Source: Flabesymbios commensalis
Taxonomy: Eukaryota; Annelida; Polychaeta; Terebellida; Flabelligeridae
Direction: 5' to 3'
Assembly: GCA_964017125.1 (NCBI GenBank)
Contig: OZ024909.1
Coordinates: forward strand, 69,131,661 to 69,195,660
Length of the DNA stretch: 64,000 bases
A program made the position numbers and the translations under genes. This document shows positions 23,532 through 34,725 of the stretch, one piece after another. The notes below the pieces were generated by a model, which searched no databases, was not told the DNA's origin, and was given only the letters and a program-made list of their open reading frames with translations. Each line of letters begins with the position of its first letter. The stretch's first letter is position 1.

Positions 23532-23714
23532 TTAACTCTTTAAACGGGGTGTGTCTCGCTAACGCGAATCACAACTTCAAGTGAGAGAAAGATAGATAGA
23601 TTTGTGAAAATTAAAGGATTTATATTTAAATCTTATTGATTCAAGTGATTTAAATTACAGCGCTCATATAGAAATTAAAATGAACGTAATTGTTACTGGT
23701 GCTTAAGGGGTTAA
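23532..23714. mobile_element. TTAA-type miniature element
   Basis: Starts TTAACTCTTTAAACGG, has GTGTCTCGCTAACGCGAATC then CAACTTCAAGTGAGAG, and ends GGTGCTTAAGGGGTTAA. Confidence 0.6.
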
Positions 23715-23721
23715 TACTGAA

Positions 23722-23990
23722 CCCGGCAAACACAAAACATTTGTATAGCATGTACACAATGTTGGGCCAACGTCGAAGACGTTGGGCCGACGTTGTATAA
23801 ATGTTTTACAAATGTTTTGTGTTTGTTAGGAATTACTGATAATAAATGTATGCACCAGAACAAATTCTGATATATTTGCAAGGTAAAATATTGTATCCAA
23901 GTTCGGATGCCTCCCAGCAAATACAAGACCTTGAAACAATGATTGTTGAGCGTCGCAGACGGTGGACCAACGATGGACCGACATTGTCTG
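23722..23990. mobile_element. Two foldback family A copies (variant B, then worn A)
   Basis: 23722-23830: CCGGCAAACACAAAACATTT ... AATGTTTTGTGTTTGTTAGG with centre CAACGTCGAAGACGTTGG. 23913-23990: CCAGCAAATACAAGACC with GAGCGTCGCAGACGGTGG and a worn right arm. Confidence 0.7.
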
Positions 23991-24373
23991 TCCGACGGTG
24001 GAAGATTGTCAAAAATGAAAGTTAGCTATTCTTTGATAACTTGATTAGTCTTCAAAAGTTACACCATTCGACACGTGACACAATTCTGAGAATAAACTGG
24101 AATTAAGTTCATGGGTTTATTATAGAAGGGCGTCATATTTAGAATGTATTCCATGTTAAATGTTCTAACTAAGCCCTCACGAGGCATCAAAACAGCTTTT
24201 ACATCCCTGAAAACAGACTTATTTGTCCTACAACTAGGGGATTTAGAATGAAAATTTCTTTGACACTGTTTTACCAATACATGACATTTTTGTCAGAATA
24301 TAGATGAACGTGTTATTTAGGCTATTTAATCAAATAACAGCAAGCAAAATATACCCGATGACTACTCATTTCT

Positions 24374-25030
24374 GGGCTAAGGCAGATAATAACAGCAGTG
24401 GCTGTTTACTTTCAAAGTGCATTTTTTCTTTGGATGACAGAATTGTCTGGGTTTTTAAGATAATCAGTACTGTTTACCAGATATATTCCGGGCAGCTATA
24501 TCAGTAATATTACTATTTAAACATGATAGAATCCATTGAATGATTACAAGAACATACAAAATAAATACATTACTGCTTGTTTCAGCAACATTGACAAAAT
24601 TAGAGTATATTCTAATTTACTTACACACTTCAACTTGGTCATACGACCAAAAATACAAAGGTGTATTCAAGAACGGTGGGCTAAGGCAGATAATAACAGC
24701 AGTAGCTGCTTACTTTCAAAGTGCATTTTTTCTTTGGATGACAGAATTGTATGGGTTTTTAAGATAATCAGTACTGTTTACGAGATATATTCCAGGCAGC
24801 TATATCAGTAACATTACTATTTAAACATGATAGAATCCATTGAATGATTACAAGAACATACAAAATAAATACATTACTGCTTGTTTCAGCAACATTGACA
24901 AAATTAGAGTAAATTCTAATTTACACACACACTTCAACTTGGTCATACGACCAAAAATACAAAGGTGTATTCAAGAACGGTGGTTGTCAGAAACGACCAA
25001 AAATACAGAGGTGTATTAAAGAACGGTGGT
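24374..25030. repeat. 304-bp tandem duplication plus partial third copy
   Basis: GGGCTAAGGCAGATAATAAC starts at 24374 and again at 24678; the units differ by only a few bases. CGACCAAAAATAC-AGGTGTATT-AAGAACGG recurs three times. ORFs in both copies are similar only because the DNA is duplicated. Confidence 0.9.
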
Positions 25031-25119
25031 TGTCAGACGAGGTTTGTTCACGGACTTTGGTCAAGTGGTCCATTGTCTCGTGGACATTGTGAGATTCTCA
25101 AGTCAATAACCGAATGAGG

Positions 25120-25240
25120 TCAGGAAGGAGCAGGAATCGGAATATTTTCGATGATCGGAACGTTTCCAGTTGAAGCTGGATCAGCGTCCTTTATGAAACA
25201 TAATTCGTACTTGCTGAATGGCCATCCAGGCTCAATGTAC
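25120..25240 (-). other. Possible terminal exon, weak
   Basis: On the minus strand a pyrimidine-rich tract ending in TTACAATGCAG precedes about 39 codons (YIEPGWPFSKYELCF..., then PIIENIPIPAPS and a stop). The composition looks more codon-like than its surroundings. I do not recognise the protein, and no upstream exon or poly(A) signal is evident. It could be chance. Confidence 0.15.
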
Positions 25241-25267
25241 TGCATTGTAAGGGGCAACAAAGCAACT

Positions 25268-25328
25268 GTGCCAAGCAAAGCCAAAAGGGAGTATCTGCTC
25301 ACATTGCAAGCAAGCAGATAATGCCTTT
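25268..25328. mobile_element. Foldback FB2 copy
   Basis: AGCAAAGCCAAAAGGGAGTA - TCTGCTCACATTGCAAGCAA - GCAGATAATGCCTTTT. Confidence 0.65.
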
Positions 25329-25501
25329 TTTTTTCAGAACAGAATTGACTTCTTATTTTTGCATTTATACAACAGATTAGATTGAGGTGGATTCACAGAC
25401 TATGTGTGGTTACACATCAGTACAGCACAAAACTGTCGCTTATCAAACTAATTGACAATCTTGTTTACTTCAGTCATCACATTTTAGAGGTTTATTTATA
25501 C

Positions 25502-25586
25502 ATATCGTCGCCTCGGAGCTAAAGGATCCTATCTGCCACTCTGACGAGTGTCAGATAGGATCCTTTAGCTCCGCGGCGACGATATG
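25502..25586. mobile_element. Foldback FB1 copy
   Basis: CGTCGCCTCGGAGCTAAAGG - ATCCTATCTGCCACTCTGAC and complement; ATAT lies outside both ends. Confidence 0.8.
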
Positions 25587-26382
25587 TACAATACATTCCA
25601 CCACACACCCAGTGCTTCACATTTCACCATGTACTACCATTTAGCGCTTGTCATATTTTCGCTAGGCCTGTGTGCACTTTCGCGCGCGCAAGCTTTAATT
25701 ATACTGCTGAAATTGATCAATAATGAATGGTAGAAGCTCAATTATTACAATAATTCAATTTGAGAGATGTCTATTTTTCACGAATAAAACTGTTTTCGTC
25801 ATCTGATGTTGACAATTGGTTTGCTTAAAAATGCCACCACCAATTCATTTTCGCTGATAACAAGTTTATTTTAATCCGTAAAGCTTTAAAGTGCTAATTA
25901 CGACCGCCGTTTTCAGCCTGCTATTTCTGCACTTCAAACGAGACAATTTGCACATAATAATTATTTTTTGCACACATGACGTTGTTGGTCCCGGTAGGGA
26001 GACACAACTTCAAGAGTGTGAAAATAAAATATATATGTACTAGCGCTTTCACGGTTTACCATTTAATTACCAAGCGTTGTGTCTGGCAACCGTGAACCAC
26101 AATTTAGAGTTGGTCAAAATTATTCGTATTGATTTTGTTTAATTTAGAACTGACATTTGAAATTATTGCCAAAATAAATTGAAAGAACTGCAAAGATCAT
26201 AAGTTGATGTGCTAGTAAATAACCAAGTCATGCCGGTCGCTCCATTGGATAAAGCTGGTAGTTGATCTAGTACTTCTGGTATTTCAAATGTGTGATTGAG
26301 AGAAGGAAAGAATAATCAGGACACATTAAATCCCAGATCATGCAATTTTATATTAGTTTCAATTTGTTGGGCATTCACATTA

Positions 26383-26604
26383 TCTGCTAATTTAATAAAA
26401 TTTTCAGCCACTTGAAATTGTGTCTCGCTACCGCGACCCACAACTTCGAGTGGCGGAAAATTACTCACATTTAATTAATTTGAGCACAAATATTTGCAAA
26501 TATTCATGTTTTGACACATATTTCATTTTCTATAACAGTGATTTGGCTGACTAATAAAACAGATTAAAAACGACAATAATCGTGATCAGCAGGATAGAGG
26601 TTAA
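26383..26604. mobile_element. TTAA-type miniature element (subfamily 1)
   Basis: TTTTCAGCCACTTGAAATTG - TGTCTCGCTACCGCGACCC - ACAACTTCGAGTGGCGGAAA, then TATAACAGTGATTTGGCTGA, and right end GATCAGCAGGATAGAGGTTAA. Confidence 0.65.
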
Positions 26605-26669
26605 TACTGTGACAAACGTACATGACAATAATCCACAACGAGTACATCATTGCCAACACGTACATTATA

Positions 26670-26790
26670 TACCCAGCAAACACTGGACGTTCATCTAATG
26701 TTAGGTTAATGTTGGGCCAGCGTCGTGGACGGTAGACCAACATTAGTCTAACATTAGGTAGACTTAATTTAGGTAGCATTGTTGGGTACC
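26670..26790. mobile_element. Foldback family A copy
   Basis: TACCCAGCAAACACTGGACG, arms TCTAATGTTAGGTTAATGTT and complement-like, centre GGCCAGCGTCGTGGACGG, and TTGTTGGGTA at the far side. Confidence 0.7.
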
Positions 26791-27370
26791 TATCTATGTA
26801 TATATATGTACATTGTCCTCTTTCACGAAAATGTTTTGTCGTTGTCGTTTCGTGGTGTAACTTCGACTGTTGACTCATGTCACAATAAACTCTTTGCAAA
26901 AACAACACGCCACACAGTTACCAAAACTGAACTATTTAGTTGGGACTTCTGCTTACGCACAAACTCGTGCAAGGAGTGTATTGTGGTTCGATAATACGTA
27001 GTGTGTGGGTCATAACTAAATATGATACACAATGCTATACAATTTATGCACTTGTCATTTCCATCTTTTTGGGACAAAAATACACAGTATAACACACAGG
27101 CTCAACCTGGAATGTAAGCAGTTACTGCCGTTTGACTGTACAGAGCAGAGCTGTTACTGTTACCATGATTAACTTCACAGTTCACACACCTGATTAGTTG
27201 ACGTTTGTTTTTTTAGTTTGTCAGTTTAGATCCCGCACAGCTACATGTTGTGTTAAGTGACCATGCTAAATCACCAGTGGCGGATCAAAAACCTGAATTC
27301 TTCAAGTTAGAGGTGGGTGGTGTAACTTCTCCGTCCATCGCGATGGATATCTTCATGTACATTTTATGAT

Positions 27371-27468
27371 TGATCTTATGTTGACTTTCTCATATTTTCA
27401 TTAGAAAAGTTAGAGTAAATCTTAACTTTTCTGATGGGAAAAGGAGACATTTAAGATACGAGATCAAT
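27371..27468. repeat. Foldback with CATTAGAAAAGTTA arms
   Basis: TTGATCTTATGTTGAC ... TTTTCATTAGAAAAGTTAGA - GTAAATCTTAACTTTTCTGA - TGGGAAAAGG ... GAGATCAA. Same family as 49430-49552. Confidence 0.7.
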
Positions 27469-27469
27469 G

Positions 27470-27707
27470 TTAACCCTTATCCTGCTAATTGAATTCACTT
27501 ACATTTTCAGCCACTTGAGGTTGTGTCTCGCTACCGCGATCCACAACCTCTAGTGACTGAAAAGTACTCATATTTTTTTGATTTGAGCATATATAATTGT
27601 AAATCTCGATGTTTAAAAACACATTTCATTCACAATAACAATGATTTGGCTGACTACCAAAACAGGTTAAAAACGACAATAGTCGTGATCAGCAGGCAAA
27701 GGGTTAA
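27470..27707. mobile_element. TTAA-type miniature element (subfamily 1), best copy
   Basis: TTAACCCTTATCCTGCTAAT at the left and ATCAGCAGGCAAAGGGTTAA at the right make clear terminal inverted repeats with TTAA on both sides. Core: TTTTCAGCCACTTGAGGTTG - TGTCTCGCTACCGCGATCC - ACAACCTCTAGTGACTGAAA. Length 238 bp. It lies 50 bp beyond the GPCR stop and so probably within that gene's 3' UTR if transcribed. Confidence 0.8.
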
Positions 27708-27756
27708 AAGGGTTCTAAGTGGGATGGAGCCCTGGCTCCTGCGGCTGATCCACTCC

Positions 27757-28920
27757 TTACAGCTCGGTGTCCATCTCAGTGATACAATCGGTAGTACAGT
27801 TAGTATGGCTATTGGTCTTCATGTAGCGACTGGACTTAGATCGCAGACAGCGACAAAGCAGCACGTGTCCCATCACTTTACGAAAGTGCACATTAATCAC
27901 ACAATACAGTATGAAATTAGCAGAGAAGTTGATTGCCTGCAATAAATTAGTGAGATGTGTGGCGACTTGGTAGGCCACGTAGCGTGCGTTGTGGTCAGCT
28001 GAGTCGTCTATGCTCTTGGAGGTGGGCCCCATGCCAATGTCCTTGAAGAATACTAGTATGGTGGATGGGCAGACGAGTATAATGAACAGTAAGATCATCG
28101 TGATCAGGGTGAGGGTGATTCTGTGGTTGGATTCTTTCGGGGCGTTGGCTCTGTATCTCTGCTGGAGACGACGTGATTCCCTTAAAGCCATCACAAGGCA
28201 GATGTTACAGAAACTCAGGATGATCAACGGGATGAAGGTGCCGAGAATTGCCAAGAAAATGATGTAGAAGAACTTCAGGTGCGTGTTGGTGTAGAACACC
28301 ATCGTTGGGAGTCCCATGCTGTAACAGGTGCACATTTCATCCAAGGGACAGGGCTTGCTGACAATATTGAAGTGCCAGAACTGTGGTAGGTTGAAAAGGA
28401 ATGAGAGGAGAAATACCAAGAAGATGGCTAGAGCTGTGCCTTTCAGGTTGATGTAGCCACGAGCGTGTAGAGGACGACATATAGCTAGGTATCTGGCGCT
28501 CGCCATGATCACCACCATCCAGGTACTACTGAGTAAGAAGATGTTAAGTAGAGGCTCATTATAAGCTCTGTAGTACAGGGAAATAGCTTGTATTCCTCCA
28601 ACCATAGTCATCTTTTTGCTGACAAAAGCCATGGGTAGAGCTAAGATACAGAACAACATATCAGACACGGCCAGAGCTACTATACCCATGTGAGCTGACT
28701 TCTCCATGTAGTCCATGGAACGATGGAGCTGTCGCTGTAGAAGAACTACCAAGTTAAGGATGTTACCAACAATGCCAAAGCCGCATATAATAGGCACAGC
28801 TACATGGTAGACGTAGTACTGCAGGTGTCTATGATGGGGTATTGACTCGTGACTCCTGTTGTGGAAGTCAGCTGTTAATACTGCCCAGTCTGCCATGTAC
28901 TTCTGAATATCACAAGACAT
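27757..28920 (-). CDS. Class A GPCR, FMRFamide-receptor-like neuropeptide receptor (387 aa, single exon)
   Basis: Predicted plasma-membrane peptide receptor, complete from ATG to stop in one exon. Approximate membrane segments: TM1 39-61 (GN at 52-53), TM2 77-99 (LAVSD, D87), TM3 121-148, TM4 160-181, TM5 216-245 (P231), TM6 266-292 (P285), TM7 315-342. An N-glycosylation site (N21-R-S) lies in the outer N-terminus; C356 and C358 could be palmitoylated. The end of TM3 reads ARYLAICRPLHAR: the DRY acidic residue is Ala142, and the following PLHAR resembles the HPLKAR-type sequence of FMRFamide receptors. TM7 has NFILY instead of NPxxY, as is usual in that group. W6.48 is V283, and the usual Cys3.25 position is R118, so the standard TM3-ECL2 disulfide is not evident, although ECL2 has C191, C197 and C199. 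The start has A at -3. Class A membership is very likely; the ligand is inferred only from family resemblance. A TTAA miniature element lies 50 bp beyond the stop. Confidence 0.9.
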   Translation of the reverse strand: MSCDIQKYMADWAVLTADFHNRSHESIPHHRHLQYYVYHVAVPIICGFGIVGNILNLVVLLQRQLHRSMDYMEKSAHMGIVALAVSDMLFCILALPMAFVSKKMTMVGGIQAISLYYRAYNEPLLNIFLLSSTWMVVIMASARYLAICRPLHARGYINLKGTALAIFLVFLLSFLFNLPQFWHFNIVSKPCPLDEMCTCYSMGLPTMVFYTNTHLKFFYIIFLAILGTFIPLIILSFCNICLVMALRESRRLQQRYRANAPKESNHRITLTLITMILLFIILVCPSTILVFFKDIGMGPTSKSIDDSADHNARYVAYQVATHLTNLLQAINFSANFILYCVINVHFRKVMGHVLLCRCLRSKSSRYMKTNSHTNCTTDCITEMDTEL

Positions 28921-29369
28921 AATGAAAACACTTCAATATAATTCACTCTGGTAAACTTTGTCTTTTCGATATTATGACCTTTCTATCCACTGTTCCAATA
29001 TATTTTTATGATAACATACCAAACCAATTCTTCGAAATTATCATGCCAATAGCTGTTTCAATCACTCCGATTCTGGAATGTTAATATTGGGCGATTTTAA
29101 TACCCTCCTTCTTTTTGAGGATTATTACATTTTGCTCTGGTACACCACTCAATGCCAGCCATAAGTACAGAATGGCCAAGCAAACAAGTAGAGATGCATT
29201 CCTCCAATTCACAAACTCTGTCACAGTGTATCAGGGCTGGTGTGTGTTAATGTCTCCCTGAAACAAACAGAACACATAACAATAACACATGAGAATAGTT
29301 GTAACTGTTAAAGTGCTTATCAGGTCTATAACCATGATAACCGTTTGTAGCATTTATGTTTTTGAAAGA

Positions 29370-29635
29370 GAGATGAGCTTTGAATTTGGTATAAATTGTG
29401 ATTCACAGTTTACAGATATAATTAATTTGTATTTACTTGAAGTTGTGGGTCGCGGTAGCGAGAAACAATTTCAAGTGGGTAAAAAATTAAATTTTATGAT
29501 AGTTTTTAAATTTGATATAAAATGTGATTCAAATTGTACAGATTTGAATAATTTTTATTCACCTAAAGTTGTGGGTCGCGGTAGCGAGACACAATTTCAA
29601 ATGGGTAAAAATATAAATTGTATGATGTAGTGCTT
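29370..29635. repeat. Tandem pair of TTAA-element core segments
   Basis: TTGAAGTTGTGGGTCGCGGT-AGCGAGA-ACAATTTCAA and its AT-rich neighbourhood occur twice about 120 bp apart (cores near 29440 and 29565). The right one ends AGTGCTTTCGGGGGTAAC, a worn element end. Confidence 0.65.
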
Positions 29636-29985
29636 TCGGGGGTAACAGATATATAGACTTGTCTAGTTGTCTTTGCTTTTGCCTTTGTGCTGTTATTAAT
29701 TAATAATAATTTGTCTTAGTTTTTTGTCTTTCTGCTATTATTGATTATTAGATAATGTAATAATGTACGCCTATACAGTACCAACTATAAGACAATATCA
29801 GTAAGCAGTCAAAGCAATTAATCTTACAATATTTTATTACACAGCATAGGAAAAAGGGTGATATATTCAAAAAGACTAAATTATTGCATGATAAGACCAA
29901 AAAAAGGATAGTTCTATATGTAAAATATATTTAAAAAATAATAGTCCGGGTGTACTTTCTTTAGATATATGTTGCTATAATTCCC

Positions 29986-30137
29986 TCCATCACATACATT
30001 CATTGGCTTTCTCCATCACATACATTCATTGGCTTTCTCCATCACATACATTCATTGGCTTTCTCCATCACAAACATTCATTGGCTTTCTCCATCACATA
30101 CATTCATTGGCTTTCTCCATCACATAAATTCATTGGC
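29986..30137. repeat. 26-bp tandem repeat, about 6 copies
   Basis: Unit CCATCACATACATTCATTGG plus CTTTCT, almost identical between copies. Confidence 0.95.
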
Positions 30138-30465
30138 TTTGCGTACGTAGATATTTTAAGTGTACATAATCAGATTATCAGCGTATACTTTTATTAAGAC
30201 CATAACGAGTATGGTATTATATTTAACTGGTTTAATTGATATAGCTCTTTCTTATATGTTTTACCCATTTGAAGCTGAAGCACAACCTTCCTAATTTTTA
30301 AGGACTAAAAAAATAGAAAGACATCCCACTTTTTCTAAGTTTGGCTTGCAGACTATCATTTTTCAGCGTTACATAATAGAAAAAAATCAATACTATAACG
30401 ATATATGGTTAACTAGACAGTCAGTCAGAGACTGTAAACCTCTGACGCCGCAGTGATAGTGTGTT

Positions 30466-30632
30466 GGTCCTGGATCTGGATGCGAATCGTAATTATTCCT
30501 GATCATCCCAACAATTTAAGGGATTGTTCCTTGGCCCGAGACACAAATCTTTTTTTTATTCTGGATCCGGATCGTAGCCCGGATTATCCCCAATGGTAAT
30601 AGATTGTTCCATGGCCAGAGACACACCTCTGG
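30466..30632. repeat. Two degenerate copies of a GGATCTGGATC...TTGTTCC motif
   Basis: TCCTGGATCTGGAT...GGGATTGTTCCTTGGCCCGA (30466 on) and TTCTGGATCCGGATCG...AGATTGTTCCATGGCCAGA (30558 on). The motif resembles 3'-terminal fragments of RTE-type LINEs known from molluscs; that assignment is from memory. Confidence 0.4.
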
Positions 30633-30822
30633 TATAAAACACACCACTACATTATGTTCTTTGTCCGACCACTACATTCTAAGCCGGGAATGGAGAGTTA
30701 TTGTTGATCAAGTACAGAGCAATTATCATGGTAGGCCTATGGTGCTATAATCAGTCAGGTGTGACCGAGCTGTTGATTAAGAGGGAACCTCATTATGGTG
30801 GATGTGTTTAAAGTCAGTTAAA

Positions 30823-30910
30823 ACCCTCGGAGCTCTACATTCTTAGCTGTGGTAAAGGCCTCGGCCTTCGGTCTCGGCCTTTTCCACAGCTAAGAATGTA
30901 GAGCTCCTCG
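30823..30910. repeat. Short palindrome
   Basis: CTCGGAGCTCTACATTCTTA-GCTGTGG and reverse complement around AAAGGCCTCGGCCTTCGGTC. Confidence 0.85.
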
Positions 30911-31199
30911 GGCTTTATCCTATACTCAAATGGCATGCAAATCGTGCAATCATGCAAATCGTCAGTAATCCTGTGGACAAAAATACAAAACGACAAAACA
31001 AACCAAAACCTAAAACATAAGCTCCTTTGGCGGAGGTAATAATAATGTCACAATATTTACAACATGTTTTTATTTTCACTTTAGGTACTATGCTAGGTGT
31101 TTCACTAACCATGGTGTTTGGGATCATAGATCTACTGTGTTGACAGGGCATTGATGTATATATGACAAGGGGATATATTCTCAGTGTATGGCGTCTCTA

Positions 31200-32200
31200 T
31201 TGATGAAGTAGGTGATCAGTCATGGCCTGTTGACATTATAATTAAGGGATGCTAAACAATGGGTCCCTATAGTCAACTTAACCATGAATATATATCGTGG
31301 GATTCAACCAGTTGACATTGCATAATAATTATGTGCCCGTCGAGGAACAAGTATAGTATTCTACACCTGACCAATTATCTGTCGTACAATTTATAGCATC
31401 ACAAGATTAAGTGATTAGGAGCGGTCGTCCCTTTGCTCTTTGTACAAAGGTACAAGTAAAGTCATGTTTAATATAAAGAGATATTTCAGACTTCCACACA
31501 GGAGCTACTATTATCTAAATTCAGTGTTCACGACGTTAATAAACATTTTTATAAGAACATTAAATTGCGATATGTGTCTATTTTTTAATTTAATTAATAT
31601 TTCAAAATATAATTTCAAAATGCTTAGATTATAAAATTTCACAGTAGGGGTTTATTGAAGTTTTTTTTCAAAATATTTATTGACAATACATACATAATTT
31701 ACAAATATAATCTAATTTTGAGCAGCACCTGACGCGGGTGTTGGTTTCAACCGTGTACTAAAAAACACTTTGCATTAGTTTTTATAAATCAATTGAAGTA
31801 AATCCTATTTCAAACAATAGCAGGATAAACAGATGTTGAGAATTTGTTAAATATCCCTAAATTTATTAACACTAACTGCAATGGTATTATATATTATAGT
31901 TTTGCTATTTATATATCTACACATATATCTATATCCTAGAATAGCAAAAGCAGAAATAATTATTAAATAAATCACCTTAATTCACCCGCAGCAGAGATCA
32001 CGTTACTAGTGACTGATATTTTCTATTAAAAAAAACAATTAAAAAATTATTTAAAAAATCCTTAAGGCCGGAACATTAGCTGGCTACTTTCATCCAAATA
32101 CTTGATAGAAGAAATATGTGGAAATTACGAACATCAGTGTTTATTGACTGTTGTTCATAACAAAATAAAGTCAGTATTGGGCAAACGTTCCGTGATCAAA
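31200..32200. other. AT-rich stretch without a recognised feature
   Basis: No ORF above 65 codons, no inverted or tandem repeat noticed. Confidence 0.4.
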
Positions 32201-32217
32201 ATGAATGTAGCACCCAC

Positions 32218-32690
32218 TTTTCACTTTTTCAAAAAAAAAAATAGCCAGGTGGCGGCCATTTTGATTATCGGTTGAAAGCTGAAAATCTAATCAGGTCATC
32301 TCCATACTCATGGGCAACATCACATAAAAAAATGGAGAGATCCAATAATTATTTGTAAAGTTATCGCGTTAACAAGGAATTTTGTAATTAAAAAATAAAG
32401 ATGGCCGCCATAGCCTCGTTTTCGGTTGCACGCGAAAGCGGACAATGCCAACAGACTCGCAGACCCTGAAAACCTATAGGCCTATATACCCGGTTTCAAG
32501 AAAATTATGAAAAAAAAGTCAAAAAAAAAATTAGTCGCCAGGTGGCGGCCATTTTGATTATCGGTGGAAAGCTGAAGATCTAATCGGGTGATCTCCATAC
32601 TCACGGGTAACTTCACGTAAAAAATTGGAGAGATCCAATAATTATTTTTCAAGTTATCGCGTTAACAAGAATTTTTTTTAAATCCTTGAC
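32218..32690. repeat. Direct repeat of about 165 bp at 300-bp spacing
   Basis: AGGTGGCGGCCATTTTGATT, GGAGAGATCCAATAATTATT and GTTATCGCGTTAACAAG occur in the same order at 32245-32385 and 32539-32675. This resembles a common mollusc interspersed repeat. Confidence 0.8.
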
Positions 32691-32802
32691 CTTTGACCTA
32701 TGAGCTTGACCTTGTGTTAAGAAAAGTGCCGGGAGGGCTTGAATGTTTGTATGAATTATGAATTTAATCTGTTGTACCATGTTGGTGTAGTAGCCAAAAG
32801 AG

Positions 32803-32858
32803 TGCGTGCGGCGGCGGCGGCGGCGGCGGCTGCGGCTGCGGCGGCGGAGACGGCAGCG
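32803..32858. repeat. (GCG)n trinucleotide run
   Basis: About 17 GCG/GCT units; gives poly-Ala on plus and poly-Arg on minus, neither with gene context. Confidence 0.9.
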
Positions 32859-32997
32859 CACGAAATGGGACGACAATACCCCTTCGGTCCCAACGGGCCG
32901 AGGGGTAAATATGAATCAAGGGAAGGTTGCCAGCTGCATTTGTCTGCCGTATGTTTGATCTGTGTGCGTCTATGTTCAGGAATAATTCACGCTGGGT

Positions 32998-33311
32998 GAA
33001 AAAATGAAATGAATCGGGCTTTAGGCCACTTTGTGCACATATAGGCTAAACTGGGTCAGGAGAACCACCTGAGGATGGTGAGATGAATGAGATGACACTG
33101 TCCTCCAGACACAGGATTCGAAATTCGAGCCCTGGCGGTCTGAGGCCGAGCACGCTACCTCTCGGTCACGGAGATTCCCCACAATACTGAGTTTCACACG
33201 TGGATGGGGAAAAAACGTTTTTTTTCTTTCAAACCGCCGAGACCCGGAACCGAACCCCGAACTCTAGCGTGAAAGGCAACGGTGCTAACCACTACCCTAG
33301 GGCCCCCGCCC
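32998..33311 (-). mobile_element. SINE-A, complete dimeric copy with target duplication
   Basis: Minus strand: first head GGCCCTAGGGTAGTGGTTAG ... GGGGTTCGGTTCCGGGTCTC, linker with CCCCATCCACGTGTGAAA, second head CCGTGACCGAGAGGTAGCG ... ATTTCGAATCCTGTG, body and CATTTCATT end. Flanked by TTCACGCTGGGT (32986-32997) and TTCACACTGGGT (33312-33323), one mismatch. Confidence 0.9.
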
Positions 33312-33499
33312 TTCACACTGGGTAATTCCTATTTCCTCTTTGGGCGCTTTTTAATTCTGCTCATTTAGTTAATGGCTCTACCTTACAGTGAAGGATATTT
33401 TTTAGTGTGTCAATAACATATCTTTTTTGCTTGATGTTGTATGATTGTCATATTGAAATAGTTGACTTCAAGGGTTCTTTATGGTGCACAGTATCGTAC

Positions 33500-34725
33500 A
33501 CTGACTGGCTCGCTGACTTAGTGGTAGCCTCGGTGACTGGATGGCAGACGAGTGGTTGGCTGGCTCGTTGGCTGATTGACTGACTGGCTCGCTGACTTAG
33601 TGGTAGCCTCGGTGACTGGATGGCAGACGAGTGGTTGGCTGGCTCGTTGGCTGATTGACTGACTGGCTCGCTGACTTAGTGGTAACCTCGGTGACTGGAT
33701 GGCAGACGAGTGGTTGGCTGGTTCGTTGGCTGATTGACTAACTGGCTCGCTGACTTAGTGTTAGCCTCGGTGATTGGGCGGCAGACGAGTGGTTGGCTGG
33801 CTCGTTGGCTGATTGACTGACTGGCTCGCTGACTTAGTGCTAGCCTCGGTGACTGGATGGCAGACGAGTGGTTGGCTGGCTCGTTGGCTGATTGACTGAC
33901 TGGCTCGCTGACTTAGTGCTAGCCTCGGTGACTGGATGGCAGACGAGTGGTTGGTTGGCTCGTTGGCTGATTGACTGACTGGCTCGCTGACTTAGTGGTA
34001 GCCTCGGTGACTGGATGACAGATGAGTAGTTGGTTGGCTCGCTGGCTGATTGACCGGATCACTGTCTGGTTCGCAAGCTGACTGACTGGGCTCGCTGGCT
34101 GAGTGGTAGCCTTGGTGGCTGGATGGCAGACGGTGTGGTTGGCTAGCTCGTTTGCTGCCTGGCTGACTGACCGGCTCGCTGACTGGCTCGCTGGCTGACT
34201 GACTGGCTGACTGACTGCCTGGCTCGCTGGCTGACTGACTGGCTGACTGACTGACTGGCTCGTTGGCTGACTGACTGGTTCACTGCCTGGCTCGCTGGCT
34301 GACTGACTGGCTCGCCGGCTGAGTGGCTGCTGGCTGACTGACTGGCTCACTGCCTGGCTCGCTGGCTGACTGACTGGCTGACTGGCTGACTGACTGACTG
34401 ACTGACTGGCTCGCTGGCTGACTGACCGGCTCGCTGGTTGAGTGGCAGCCTTGGTGGCTGAATGGCAGATGGGGTGGTTTGCTGGCTCGTTGATGATTGA
34501 TCGGCTCACTGCCTGGCTCGCTGGCTGGCTGACTGACTGGCTGGCTGGCTGACTGACTGGCTCGCTGGCTGAGTGGCAGCCTTGGTGGCTGAATGCCAGA
34601 CGAGTGGTTGGCTGGCTCGCTGGCTAATTGACTGGCTGACTGACTGGCTCGCTGGCTGACTGGTAGCCTTAGTGGCTGGATGGCAGACGAGTGGTTGGCT
34701 GGCTCGCTGGCTAATTGACTTGCCA
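33500..34725. repeat. 79-bp satellite grading into (GGCT/GACT)n
   Basis: Left part: units with GCTCGTTGGCTGATTGACTG, ACTGGCTCGCTGACTTAGTG, GTAGCCTCGGTGACTGGATG and GCAGACGAGTGGTTGG. Right part: irregular CTGGCTCGCTGGCTGACTGA blocks. Open minus frames of 148-196 aa (Ser-Gln-Pro-Val repeats) are by-products. Confidence 0.92.

Noticed and set aside
27523-27945. 140-aa plus-strand ORF
   Set aside because: Covers the TTAA element and the antisense of the GPCR C-terminus.
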